A stretch of 64,000 bases of DNA, taken from positions 1 through 64,000 of the forward strand of contig USGM01000001.1 in NCBI GenBank assembly GCA_900554205.1, in the 5' to 3' direction. Shown here piece after piece: positions 53,451 to 62,277 of the stretch. The DNA comes from an uncultured Lachnospiraceae bacterium (lineage in GTDB: Bacteria; Bacillota; Clostridia; Lachnospirales; Lachnospiraceae). Numbering within the stretch: the stretch's first letter is position 1; each line of letters opens with the position of its first letter. The notes beneath the pieces are model-generated. The model was given only the letters and a program-made list of their open reading frames with translations. It was not told the DNA's origin and did no database searches. A program made the translations under genes and the position numbers.

Positions 53451-54618
53451 AAAAAATCCCGGATGGCGGTACTTCCTCGCGGAGGGCTGCATCCTTTTAG
53501 CGGGAGCATCGGGAACGGCGCTGCTCGGATATGTGAAAAAGCAGGCTGCGGACAGGCTGCTGGGCAACTGCGTAATGGTGGCGGTAATGCTTGCCCTGAC
53601 CTTTTTTCATTACCGCAGGGAATATATGGGGCAGAGGCTGGATTATGACAATGGCGAGCATCTCTACCGCTTCCCGCTGTGCGTTGCAATTGGTCTCGCC
53701 ATAGCGTTTGTCTGTGGCTTTTTACCTCTGGGCGGCTGGCCTTTTCTGCTTGTCTTTTGTATGCTCGCGCTTTTCAGCAACATGAATACGGGAATCCTTG
53801 CGGCTTCCTCCCTTCTGCTTGTCTCGGTTCTGGTGAGCGGAAGCGGAGTGGAGGGCTTTGTGCTCTATTTCGTCTGCGGCACTTTTACCATAACGCTTTT
53901 CAGGCAGCTCGGGACAGATTTCAGGATTGGGGTGCCGGTGACGCTTTCCGTGAGCTGTCTCCTTGTCTGCGAGACGGCAAATGTCGTGCTGACGGCGAAC
54001 GCAAGGCCGGATTTTGAACTGTTTGTCATTCCGGTGTCCAACATGGTGATCAGCAGCATACTGCTGATCGGGGCGCTCAAGCTCTTTTTTACCGCGGTGG
54101 TCTACCGGTACCGGAGCGTGTATCTTGACATCAATGACACGGAGACGGCGGTTCTGGCTGCGTTTAAGGAGAAGGACAGAAAGGCGTACATGCAATGCGT
54201 ACATACGACCTATTTCTGTGAGAGAATCGCGGCGCGGCTCGGAATGGATGTCGAGGCGATGAAATGCGCCGGATATTATTACCGGCTGGAGGAGGAACAG
54301 CTGCTGCAGGTCATGGACGAGAAGGCATTTCCGCCCGCTGCACGCGAGATTCTTCTGGATTATCAGAACAGGAAGCAGGAAATCCGGAAGAAGGAGACGG
54401 CTGTTTTGTTCTGCGCGGACACGATCGTTTCCTCCGTGACCTATATGCTGGAGCGAGGCACCCAGAAGCAGCTTGACTACGATAAGCTGATCGATGCGGT
54501 CTTCCATAAGCTGATGGAGGAGGGCAGCTTTGACAGGTGTGACATTTCCATGCGTGAGCTTAAGACGATGATAAGAATATTCAAGGAGGAAAAGCTCTAT
54601 TATGACTTTTTACGTTGA
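53437..54618 (+). CDS. Degenerate PgpH/YqfF-like membrane protein (HD motif lost)
   Basis: A protein of 393 residues from ATG 53437. It has one membrane segment near 15-35 and about six more (about 45-235), then a C-terminal cytosolic domain aligned by eye with the HD domain of PgpH c-di-AMP phosphodiesterases. At the expected HxxxV...YHDIGK positions it reads CVHTTYF and YYYRLEEE, so the metal-binding His-Asp is gone. The far C-terminus (CADTIVSSV..., EGSFDRCDISMRELK) still matches PgpH. The large extracellular domain of PgpH is also missing. It sits in the normal pgpH slot between phoH and ybeY. Confidence 0.82.
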   Translation: MEKNKKNPGWRYFLAEGCILLAGASGTALLGYVKKQAADRLLGNCVMVAVMLALTFFHYRREYMGQRLDYDNGEHLYRFPLCVAIGLAIAFVCGFLPLGGWPFLLVFCMLALFSNMNTGILAASSLLLVSVLVSGSGVEGFVLYFVCGTFTITLFRQLGTDFRIGVPVTLSVSCLLVCETANVVLTANARPDFELFVIPVSNMVISSILLIGALKLFFTAVVYRYRSVYLDINDTETAVLAAFKEKDRKAYMQCVHTTYFCERIAARLGMDVEAMKCAGYYYRLEEEQLLQVMDEKAFPPAAREILLDYQNRKQEIRKKETAVLFCADTIVSSVTYMLERGTQKQLDYDKLIDAVFHKLMEEGSFDRCDISMRELKTMIRIFKEEKLYYDFLR

Positions 54619-55102
54619 AAATGAGACGGCTGTGGAATTTCCCTTTTCGGTGGAGGAGACGGTGAGGACGGTCTGTGAGGCAGTCCTTGAGTCGGAGAAC
54701 TGTCCCTATGAGACTCAGGTGAATGTGGTTCTGACGGACAACAGTGGGATCAGGGAGATGAACAGAGAGTGCCGCGGTATCGACAGGGAGACGGATGTGC
54801 TGTCCTTTCCGAATGTCGATTTTGAGCAGGAGGGTGTGTTCGACATCGACGAGGACAGGGAGGCGGATTATTTTGACCCGGATACCGGGGAACTGATGCT
54901 GGGTGATATTCTGATCTCTGTGGACAAGGTCATGGAACAGGCGCAGAATTACGGACACAGCGTCCGCAGGGAGTTTGCGTTTCTGGTAGCGCACAGTATG
55001 CTGCATCTGTGCGGCTACGATCACATGGAAGAGGCGGAAGCGAAGGTGATGGAGAGAAAGCAGGATGAGATTCTTGCGGGACTGGGGATCACGAGAGATT
55101 AG
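54602..55102 (+). CDS. ybeY: Endoribonuclease/rRNA maturation factor YbeY
   Basis: A 166-residue metal-dependent RNase that matures 16S rRNA and acts in ribosome quality control. The zinc motif HSMLHLCGYDHME is complete, and the upstream REMNRECRGIDRETDVLSFP block is typical. GGAGG lies about 11 nt before the ATG, inside the end of the previous gene (17-nt overlap). The order phoH-HD-ybeY is widely conserved in Firmicutes. Confidence 0.96.
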   Translation: MTFYVENETAVEFPFSVEETVRTVCEAVLESENCPYETQVNVVLTDNSGIREMNRECRGIDRETDVLSFPNVDFEQEGVFDIDEDREADYFDPDTGELMLGDILISVDKVMEQAQNYGHSVRREFAFLVAHSMLHLCGYDHMEEAEAKVMERKQDEILAGLGITRD

Positions 55103-55142
55103 TCGGTCGCTGGGAACAGTGACAGCAGATGAGGTATAAGGG

Positions 55143-56747
55143 ATGAATCAGGCAGAGATAAAGAGGCGGCAGGCACAGGCAATAGCAGCGATCCTTGGGC
55201 TGGCTGCACTGGCGGTCACAGCCCGTCTGACGGGATATAACGGGGTGACCTATGTGTTGGCGGCGCTGGAGGTATACGCGCTCTTCGATACGGTCGTGAG
55301 CGGCGGCATCTTTGATGCGCTGGGAAGAATACTGCGGCTCAGAAATGCAAAAGGACAATATAAAAACGTGGTGGTGATGCGGAGGAATGCCATTCTGTTT
55401 CAGGGAATACTCGGACTGATCGGGGCGGCGGCTGTCCTGATGACTGCGGAGGAGATCACGGCGAAGGTATTCAGGATACATTACAGCAGTTCCATTCTGA
55501 TGATCCTTGCCCCGGCGGTCTTTCTGCGCGCCGTTTCGTCGGTGCTGCAGGGCTATTCGCGCGGTGAGGGAGCAGAGCTTCCGGCGGCAGCGGCATCGAT
55601 CCTAAGGCAGCTGTTTATCATCGGTTTCAGCGTGATATTCTGCAATATGCTCGGCAATTACGGAAGCAAGGTGAGCAGGCTGCTTGTGCAGACAAATTTT
55701 ACCGCCATGTACGGCGGTGTCGGCGTGGCGGTTGCCGTGACATTGTCGGAGGTTTTTGTGGTGCTCTTTCTTGCACTGACCTACAGAGGAAATAAAAAGA
55801 ATATGGCGGCAACGGCGAAGGAGGGAATGCGCACGACGGATTCCCTTGTCGACAGCATCCGCATCCTTTGTGCTGGGAGAGGCATGTCTATGCTGACAAG
55901 ACTGCTCGTAATACTTCCGTTGCCGCTGGGACTGATCTTTTTCAGCAAGGCATCGGAGGGCAGTGACAGTGCAATGACGGAATACGGAGTCTTTGCGGCC
56001 GGTTTTGGGCTCTGCTGCGGTGTGATCGCGGCGGTCGTGATGATATTGCTCCTGCCGGTCTGCGGAAAGATGATGAACCTTTTCCGCAAGGAGGAGGGCA
56101 GATATGCCAGACAGGTGTTCCAGTGCGGCGTCCATCTCGGCATTGTGCATGCTGCCTTCTGGACGGTGTTTATTGCGGTGATGGCGGAACCGGTGGCGGC
56201 GGTCTTCTGCGGTGAACAGGCGCCGACGGCAACAAAGCTGTTCCGCGGCGGTTCAGGGCTGATCCTGCTGTTTATCCTGAGCTATTATTTTGCTAAGATA
56301 TTGATTCTCATGGGAAAGAAGCTGCTCGTACTCGGCGCAGTGGCATCAGCGGATGTCTTTTTCATCATCTTTGTGACGGTGTCGCTCAACACGGGAAAGG
56401 CAGGAATCCTTTCTCTGATTTATGGAGCACTGGTAGGAATGGGCGTGCTCTCTGTTGTGCTGGGCACACTGGCTTACAGACAGCTGAAGCAGAAGATGGA
56501 CTGGCTTCATACGCTGATCGTTCCGGCAGGAGTCGCCAGCGTGGCAGGACTTGCGGGAATGCTTCTCGAGAAGCTGTTCACACCGCATCTCGGCAATCTG
56601 GTCAGCCTGATTGTATGTCTGGCTGTCACGGGGGCATTTTATTGGGCAGCATTGATTTTATTGCGCAATTTCAGGGAGCAGGAGCTGGAAAGTATTCCGG
56701 GCGGTAAGCTGATCGGCGCAATAGGACAGCTTTTGCGGGTGTATTAA
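55143..56747 (+). CDS. Polysaccharide/lipid flippase, SpoVB/MATE-like
   Basis: A 534-residue protein with about 13-14 membrane segments and no large loops, of the MOP exporter superfamily (SpoVB/MurJ/Wzx type). The segments RLLRLRNAKGQYKN-like loop (ILRLRNAKGQYKN), SSVLQGYSRGEG and RLLVILPLPLGLIFFS are seen in SpoVB-like proteins. It probably flips a lipid-linked sugar for peptidoglycan, spore cortex or another polymer. A direct role in sporulation fits its position near yqfCD and a BofC-like gene but is not proved. Confidence 0.82.
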   Translation: MNQAEIKRRQAQAIAAILGLAALAVTARLTGYNGVTYVLAALEVYALFDTVVSGGIFDALGRILRLRNAKGQYKNVVVMRRNAILFQGILGLIGAAAVLMTAEEITAKVFRIHYSSSILMILAPAVFLRAVSSVLQGYSRGEGAELPAAAASILRQLFIIGFSVIFCNMLGNYGSKVSRLLVQTNFTAMYGGVGVAVAVTLSEVFVVLFLALTYRGNKKNMAATAKEGMRTTDSLVDSIRILCAGRGMSMLTRLLVILPLPLGLIFFSKASEGSDSAMTEYGVFAAGFGLCCGVIAAVVMILLLPVCGKMMNLFRKEEGRYARQVFQCGVHLGIVHAAFWTVFIAVMAEPVAAVFCGEQAPTATKLFRGGSGLILLFILSYYFAKILILMGKKLLVLGAVASADVFFIIFVTVSLNTGKAGILSLIYGALVGMGVLSVVLGTLAYRQLKQKMDWLHTLIVPAGVASVAGLAGMLLEKLFTPHLGNLVSLIVCLAVTGAFYWAALILLRNFREQELESIPGGKLIGAIGQLLRVY

Positions 56748-56814
56748 TTTTTAAAAGGAAAAGTATAAATATTGAAAAAAAGCTGATACTGAATGCAAAA
56801 GGATGGTTATCGCT

Positions 56815-57537
56815 GTGAAATTTGTAAAAGGTATCAGTTTATTTTTTGTTTATCCGGTGGTGATGCTTGGCATCGGGTTTTATGCCGGAGTAAGAACAAC
56901 ACATTTCTTTTATCCCGGGGAGCAGACAGAGAGGCTGTATTATGTCCCGTCTGAAAGTGAGAGCCCGGCATCGGAGGATGGGAGAGAACCGGAGCTGCCG
57001 GAAAATACGCTGCAATCGATGGAGGAGTGTCTGGATTACGAGAAAGCGGAGGACACGGATCTGTCGGCATACACGGCAGTGGCAAACAACGGTGAAACGC
57101 TCTGTGTGGAGACGGAATATATTATTGAAGAAAAGGATCTGGATGACGATACGGTTGTCGAGACGAGCTGGAGGCTTCCGATGAAGTATGTCGGAATGAA
57201 CAGGGAACAGTTTCTGGAAGCTATGGAGGAGTATGAGGCGTTTCCTCCGCTTTCCGAGATGGAGAGGGGCTTTGTCAGCCTCGAGGTGCTTTCCTTTTCC
57301 AGAGAGAGAGTCGTTGTGCAGATGAATTACAGGTTTCTTGTCCCGACAAGCAGCTTTTATCTTGCGGTATATGACAACGAGGTCGTCGTGTATCTCGAGG
57401 ACAAGGAAACAATCTATATTGAGACGGAAATTCTGCTGGAACAGCTTCCGGAGGAGCTGCAGCAGGAAATCATTGACATGATGTGGATGCCGGATGAGGA
57501 AGCCCTGTATGACTTCCTGGAGACCTATTCAAGCTAA
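56815..57537 (+). CDS. Membrane-anchored BofC-like protein
   Basis: A protein of 240 residues from GTG 56815. The ATG at 56803 directly abuts AAAAGG, leaving no spacing. One membrane segment (about 5-23) is followed by an acidic extracytoplasmic region. The last 70 residues (YLAVYDNEVVVYLEDKETIY...LPEELQQEI) resemble the C-terminal domain of BofC, which restrains the sigma-K checkpoint protease in Bacillus. The match is only by eye, and no spoIVB neighbour is visible. Alternatively it is a family-specific unknown. Confidence 0.6.
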   Translation: MKFVKGISLFFVYPVVMLGIGFYAGVRTTHFFYPGEQTERLYYVPSESESPASEDGREPELPENTLQSMEECLDYEKAEDTDLSAYTAVANNGETLCVETEYIIEEKDLDDDTVVETSWRLPMKYVGMNREQFLEAMEEYEAFPPLSEMERGFVSLEVLSFSRERVVVQMNYRFLVPTSSFYLAVYDNEVVVYLEDKETIYIETEILLEQLPEELQQEIIDMMWMPDEEALYDFLETYSS

Positions 57538-57584
57538 GGACAAGGGCGTGGCTGTCATGTCGGACAGAGAGGAATGAGAAGAAT

Positions 57585-58817
57585 ATGGCGATCAGAATCG
57601 GAATCGTCGGCGGAGGCGCTGCCGGAATGGCGGCGGCAATCTGGGCGGCGCGGAACGGTGCAGAGGTCGAGCTCTTTGAGGGAAACGACCGCGTCGGGAA
57701 AAAAATTCTTTCGACGGGCAACGGAAAATGCAATCTCGGAAATGTTGAGCTCGGGCCGGAGAAATACTTTTCCTCCCAGCCGGAGAGACTGGAGCAATTC
57801 CTCGGGAAATTCAATGCGGACGATACGATTGCGTTCTTTCATTCGCTCGGACTGCTGGTAAAACAGAAAAACGGCGGATTATATCCGGTCAGCGAACAGG
57901 CGGCTTCCGTGCTGGATGTGCTCCGCTATGCGATAGAGCGGGAACCCGCGATACAGGTCAGGACACAGTGCCGGATAGACCGGATTGAGAGACAGACCAG
58001 GCGGAATAAGCTGCTCCTGTTCAGCGGAAGGGAGCAGTTTCCCTTTGACCGGGTCATCCTCGCGTGCGGCGGCAAGGCGGCGCCGAAGACCGGCTCGGAT
58101 GGCGGCGGTTACCTTCTGGCGAAGCAGCTTGGACATGAGATCGTGCCGACCGTTCCGGCACTGGTTCAGATGAAATGCAGTGAGGACTGGTTCAGATCGG
58201 TCGCGGGTGTCAGGACAGATGCGGAAATATCCTTTGAGGACGGAAAGGAAAGCGTTGCAGAGCGCGGAGAGCTTCAGCTTGTCGATTACGGCATTTCGGG
58301 TATACCGGTATTCCAGCTGAGCAGACGCATGAATTACATATTACAGAGAAAGAAAGAGATTGTCGTGAAGATAGACTTTCTGCCGGATTATCCGGGAGAA
58401 CATTTCGCGGACAAGCTGTTTCGGGAGAGAAGGGCTTTGATGAAGAACGCTACGGTGGAGACCTATTTTACCGGGCTGCTGAATAAGAAGCTGATGCTTC
58501 TCTTTATCCGTATGGCGGGGCTGAAACTGACGGAGGCGGCGGAACACGCGGACAGGGAGAGACTAAAGAAGGTGTATGAGCTATGCAGGAATTTGCAGGT
58601 GCATGTGACCGGAAGCAACTCCTTCGACAATGCGCAGGTGACGGCGGGCGGTGTCCCGTTAGGGGAGGCTACGGAACGTCTCGAATCGACGAAGGCGCCG
58701 GGGGTCTTTTTCGCGGGAGAGATACTGGATGTGGACGGAAGATGTGGCGGGTATAATCTCCACTGGGCATGGTGCAGCGCATATCTGGCGGGTATGGGCG
58801 CTGCGGATGGAAATTGA
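57585..58817 (+). CDS. HI0933/BaiN-type flavoprotein
   Basis: A 410-residue FAD protein. It opens with the Rossmann motif IGIVGGGAAGMAAAIWAA, and the family signature KKILSTGNGKCNLGN follows. A second conserved block is CGGKAAPKTGSDGGGY, and the end has AGEILDVDGRCGGYNLHWAW, which is diagnostic. The inserted domain (about 190-340) is typical. Members reduce steroid-like or unknown substrates; BaiN acts on bile acids in gut Clostridia, but most relatives are uncharacterised, so no substrate is assigned. It is followed by another flavoprotein. Confidence 0.92.
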   Translation: MAIRIGIVGGGAAGMAAAIWAARNGAEVELFEGNDRVGKKILSTGNGKCNLGNVELGPEKYFSSQPERLEQFLGKFNADDTIAFFHSLGLLVKQKNGGLYPVSEQAASVLDVLRYAIEREPAIQVRTQCRIDRIERQTRRNKLLLFSGREQFPFDRVILACGGKAAPKTGSDGGGYLLAKQLGHEIVPTVPALVQMKCSEDWFRSVAGVRTDAEISFEDGKESVAERGELQLVDYGISGIPVFQLSRRMNYILQRKKEIVVKIDFLPDYPGEHFADKLFRERRALMKNATVETYFTGLLNKKLMLLFIRMAGLKLTEAAEHADRERLKKVYELCRNLQVHVTGSNSFDNAQVTAGGVPLGEATERLESTKAPGVFFAGEILDVDGRCGGYNLHWAWCSAYLAGMGAADGN

Positions 58818-58840
58818 AAAACTTAGGAGCAGAAGAAAAA

Positions 58841-60466
58841 ATGTTGCGAGTTAATCAGGTCAAGATCAGGACGGAACACACCGGGGAACAGTTAAAAAGA
58901 AAGACGGCGGAGACGCTTGGCATTCAGACGGCGGATATTCTCGGAATGAGGATTATCCGCCAGTCCATTGATGCCAGAAAGAAGCCGGAGATCTTTTACA
59001 GCTATTCGCTCGAGGTTCAGGTAAAGAATGAGGATAAGGTCTTAAAGAAATTCAAGGGCAGGGAAAATCAGGTGTGCCGTGCAGAAAGTGTTGTCTATCG
59101 TTTCCCGGCACCGGGGACGAGGAGCCAGAAGCATCCGACGGTCATTGCCGGCATGGGGCCCGCCGGGCTGTTCTGCGCGTACTATCTGGCATTACACGGC
59201 TACCGACCGATCCTGCTGGAACGCGGAAGGTGCGTCGAGGAGAGGCAGAAGGATGTCGAGCGGTTCTGGGAGACGGGACGGCTCGACCCGATGTCCAATG
59301 TACAGTTCGGAGAGGGCGGCGCGGGGACATTCTCGGACGGCAAGCTGAACACACTTGTCAAGGATCGCGACGGCAGAAACAGGGAGGTGCTGGAAGCCTT
59401 TGTGCGTTTTGGAGCGAAGGAGAGCATCTGCTACGAGGCAAAGCCGCATATCGGGACGGATGTTCTGTGCAATGTCGTGCGGAATATGAGGAATGAGATC
59501 GTCAGGCTTGGCGGAGAGGTACATTTTCAGAGCTGTGTGACGGATGTGGAGATTTCCGGGGGAGCCATCAGCGCCGTCACGGTCAACGGAGAGCAGAGAA
59601 TCCCCTGCGAGCAGCTTGTGCTCGCAATCGGACACAGCGCGCGTGACACCATGGAAATGCTCTTCGGAAAAAGGATTCCCATGGAGGCGAAGGCATTTGC
59701 CGTCGGACTCAGAGTGGAGCATCCCCAGTCGATGATCAATGAGAGCCAGTATGGATGTGAGAATCCGGGCAGTCTCGGTGCGGCAGCCTACAAGGTGACG
59801 GCGAAGGCGGAAAACGGCAGAGGAGTCTATTCGTTCTGCATGTGTCCCGGCGGCTATGTTGTCAACGCATCCTCTGAAGACGGGCGCACGGCGGTCAACG
59901 GCATGAGCTACAGCGGGCGGAATGGGCAGAACGCCAACAGCGCGGTTATCGTCGCGGTCACGCCGGAGGATTACGGATCGGATCACCCGCTCGCGGGAAT
60001 CGCGTTCCAGAGAAGGCTTGAGGAGCGGGCTTATGAGCTTGGGCAGGGGAAAATTCCCGCGCAGCGCTACGGAGATTTCCGAAGCAGAGTGACGGGGGAG
60101 GATAACAGATGGCAGGAGCCGGAAGCCATGATTCAGCCGCAGTGCAAGGGCGGCTATGTCTGGGCGGATGTCAGTAAGATTCTTCCGGAGGAATGTAACC
60201 GGGCGTTTGTGGACGGAATGGAATGCTTCGGACGGCAGATTAAGGGCTTTGACAGGCCGGATGCTGTTCTGCTCGGTGTGGAGAGCAGAACCTCCTCGCC
60301 GGTGAGGATCGGGCGCGACGAGACCCTGCAGTCTGAGATCCGGGGGTTGTACCCCTGCGGCGAGGGCGCAGGATATGCGGGAGGAATTACCTCGGCGGCG
60401 ATGGACGGTCTCAGGGTGGCAGAGCAGATTGCTTCGGAATTTGCACCCGGACAGCAAGGGTATTGA
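58841..60466 (+). CDS. FAD-dependent dehydrogenase-like protein (COG2509 type)
   Basis: A protein of 541 residues from ATG 58841 (AGGAG about 12 nt upstream). An earlier in-frame start would overlap the previous gene. The N-terminal 80-residue domain (LRVNQVKIRTEHTGEQLKRK) is typical of this group, then FAD binding IAGMGPAGLFCAYYLALHG, NVQFGEGGAGTFSDGKLNT, and the C-terminal YPCGEGAGYAGGITSAAMDG. Length matches uncharacterised FAD dehydrogenases found in most Clostridia. Its function is unknown. The stop lies within the next promoter. Confidence 0.9.
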   Translation: MLRVNQVKIRTEHTGEQLKRKTAETLGIQTADILGMRIIRQSIDARKKPEIFYSYSLEVQVKNEDKVLKKFKGRENQVCRAESVVYRFPAPGTRSQKHPTVIAGMGPAGLFCAYYLALHGYRPILLERGRCVEERQKDVERFWETGRLDPMSNVQFGEGGAGTFSDGKLNTLVKDRDGRNREVLEAFVRFGAKESICYEAKPHIGTDVLCNVVRNMRNEIVRLGGEVHFQSCVTDVEISGGAISAVTVNGEQRIPCEQLVLAIGHSARDTMEMLFGKRIPMEAKAFAVGLRVEHPQSMINESQYGCENPGSLGAAAYKVTAKAENGRGVYSFCMCPGGYVVNASSEDGRTAVNGMSYSGRNGQNANSAVIVAVTPEDYGSDHPLAGIAFQRRLEERAYELGQGKIPAQRYGDFRSRVTGEDNRWQEPEAMIQPQCKGGYVWADVSKILPEECNRAFVDGMECFGRQIKGFDRPDAVLLGVESRTSSPVRIGRDETLQSEIRGLYPCGEGAGYAGGITSAAMDGLRVAEQIASEFAPGQQGY

Positions 60467-60491
60467 CGGTATACCCAAAATCAAGTAAAAT
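60463..60491 (+). promoter_or_regulatory. Promoter of the proB operon
   Basis: TTGACG (60463-60468), a 17-nt spacer and TAAAAT (60486-60491). The -35 overlaps the stop codon of the flavoprotein gene. Transcription would start near 60498, giving a leader of about 50 nt. Confidence 0.75.
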
Positions 60492-60548
60492 AAGATTTAT
60501 CGCAATTTAGCGTACTAAAGTATAGAAGATGGATGGAAAGATTGAAAA

Positions 60549-61415
60549 ATGAACAGTCTGAGAGAGCTGATTAAGGACAAGAGAAGGATCGTCGTGAAGA
60601 TCGGATCGTCCTCCCTGACCCACAAGGAGACGGGGGACATGGATTATATCCGCATGGAAAAGCTGGTGCGTGAGCTGAGTGACATTAGAAATCAGGGCAA
60701 GGAGGTCGTGCTGGTCTCCTCGGGAGCCATCGCGGCAGGAAAGAATGCGGTGAATTTAAAGGATGTCCGCGTGAACAGCTCAGCGGAGTCGCTGGCTGTG
60801 AAGCAGGCGTGCTCGGCGGTGGGACAGGCGAGGCTGATGATGACCTATCAGAGACTGTTTGCCGAATATAATCAGGTCGCGGCGCAGATCCTGATGACGA
60901 AGAACACGATTGTGGATGACCTGAACAGATATAATGCACACAATACTTTTACGGAGCTTTTAAAGCTCGGTGCGATCCCGGTTGTCAATGAGAACGACAC
61001 GATCACGACCTACGAGATTGAATTCGGTGATAATGACACGCTTTCCGCCATTGTGGCGTCGCTTGTGGACGCGGATCTGCTGATCCTGCTCTCAGATATT
61101 GACGGACTGTACACGGACGACCCCCGGAAGAACCCGGATGCAAAATTTATCAGTCAGGTGGACGAACTGACCGATGAACTGATGGGGATGGGAAAGGCGA
61201 CGACAGGCAGCAATGTCGGCACCGGCGGCATGAACACAAAGCTGCTTGCGGCGAGAATTGCCACCAAGGCGGGCGCGGACATGATTATTGCCAACAGTAA
61301 GGACATCGGTGTGCTGCACCGGCTGTTAGCGGGTGAGGACGAGGGCACGCTGTTTGTGGCGAAGAAGGATGAGAATTTTGATCTTTCGGGCTTCGTTGCG
61401 AATCTACATAAATAA
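60549..61415 (+). CDS. proB: Glutamate 5-kinase
   Basis: A 288-residue amino-acid kinase, the first step of proline synthesis. It has RIVVKIGSSSLTHKETG, LVSSGAIAAGKNAV, NENDTITTYEIEFGDNDTLS and LLSDIDGLYTDDPRKNP, with GTGGMNTKLLAARIATKAG near the end. It lacks the C-terminal PUA domain of the longer (about 370-residue) enzymes, as in many short forms. Proline feedback on the kinase domain may remain. It leads an operon with DUF896, 5-FCL and proA. Confidence 0.96.
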   Translation: MNSLRELIKDKRRIVVKIGSSSLTHKETGDMDYIRMEKLVRELSDIRNQGKEVVLVSSGAIAAGKNAVNLKDVRVNSSAESLAVKQACSAVGQARLMMTYQRLFAEYNQVAAQILMTKNTIVDDLNRYNAHNTFTELLKLGAIPVVNENDTITTYEIEFGDNDTLSAIVASLVDADLLILLSDIDGLYTDDPRKNPDAKFISQVDELTDELMGMGKATTGSNVGTGGMNTKLLAARIATKAGADMIIANSKDIGVLHRLLAGEDEGTLFVAKKDENFDLSGFVANLHK

Positions 61416-61445
61416 GGATAGAAGGCGAAAGGCAGGATAGCAGCC

Positions 61446-61664
61446 ATGAACATGGATGAAAGAATTGCCAGAATAAATGAATTATACCATAAATCCCAGA
61501 AGAAGGGACTGACGGAGGCAGAGAAGGAGGAGCAGGCGAGACTGCGGAAGGAATATGTCGCCAGCGTCAGGAATAATTTAAAGAGTCAGCTGGATAACAT
61601 TGTGATCGAGAAGCCGGACGGCACGAAGATCGATCTGGGCGAAAAATATGGAAAGAAAGACTGA
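61446..61664 (+). CDS. DUF896 small protein (YnzC-like)
   Basis: A 72-residue protein of the DUF896/YnzC family: ERIARINELYHKSQKKGLTE, then EQARLRKEYVASVRNNLKSQ. It forms a short helical hairpin in the known structure. YnzC is encoded in a LexA/SOS-linked cluster in Bacillus, but its role is not known. Here it is inside the proline operon, overlapping the 5-FCL gene by 17 nt. Confidence 0.92.
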   Translation: MNMDERIARINELYHKSQKKGLTEAEKEEQARLRKEYVASVRNNLKSQLDNIVIEKPDGTKIDLGEKYGKKD

Positions 61665-62223
61665 GATCCGAAGCCGCGTGCTGGCAATCAGGGGCGGATT
61701 GGATGAGGAGACGAGAAAGCGCGCCGACATCCTGCTGACAGAGCGCATTCTGGGACATCAGTGGTTTTACCGTTCCGAAATCCTGCTCAGTTTTGCAAGC
61801 TATGGCAGCGAGATCAATACCTATGAGATTATAGGGGAAGCGTTAAAAACTGGAAAGCGGGTATATCTGCCGAAGGTTCTCACAAAGGCGCACGGAGAAC
61901 CGGAAATGGTTTTCTTAAGGATTCATTCGCTGCAGGAGCTTTGTCCCGGTTACAAGGGGATCCCGGAGCCGCCCGAACAGGCGCCGGAATACCGTTACGC
62001 TGCGGAAGAAGCAGAGAGGACGCTGATGCTGATGCCGGGCGTGGCATTCGATGGGTACAGGAACCGCATCGGCTATGGGAAGGGCTTTTATGACCGGTAT
62101 CTTGCGGATAAGCCCGCGCTATGGGTTCGGACGATCGCGGTTGGCTTCCGGTGTCAGATGCTGGAGGGCGAGCTGCCGCATGAGGAGGAAGACATCAGAC
62201 CATATCAGGTCATATGCATATAG
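61648..62223 (+). CDS. 5-formyltetrahydrofolate cyclo-ligase
   Basis: A 191-residue enzyme that converts 5-formyl-THF to 5,10-methenyl-THF with ATP. It has the family N-terminal helix (KTEIRSRVLAIRGGLDEETR), SFASYGSEINTYEII, KRVYLPKV, MPGVAFDGYRNRIGYGKGFYDRYL and a late VGFRCQM. The GYGKGFYDR motif for ATP is complete. The ATG lies inside the end of the DUF896 gene with no strong site, so it likely depends on coupling. Confidence 0.95.
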   Translation: MERKTEIRSRVLAIRGGLDEETRKRADILLTERILGHQWFYRSEILLSFASYGSEINTYEIIGEALKTGKRVYLPKVLTKAHGEPEMVFLRIHSLQELCPGYKGIPEPPEQAPEYRYAAEEAERTLMLMPGVAFDGYRNRIGYGKGFYDRYLADKPALWVRTIAVGFRCQMLEGELPHEEEDIRPYQVICI

Positions 62224-62277
62224 CAGCTTTGTGTCTGCGGGCTCAAGGCTTGCAGGTTACGGAAAGGCGGGGATATT

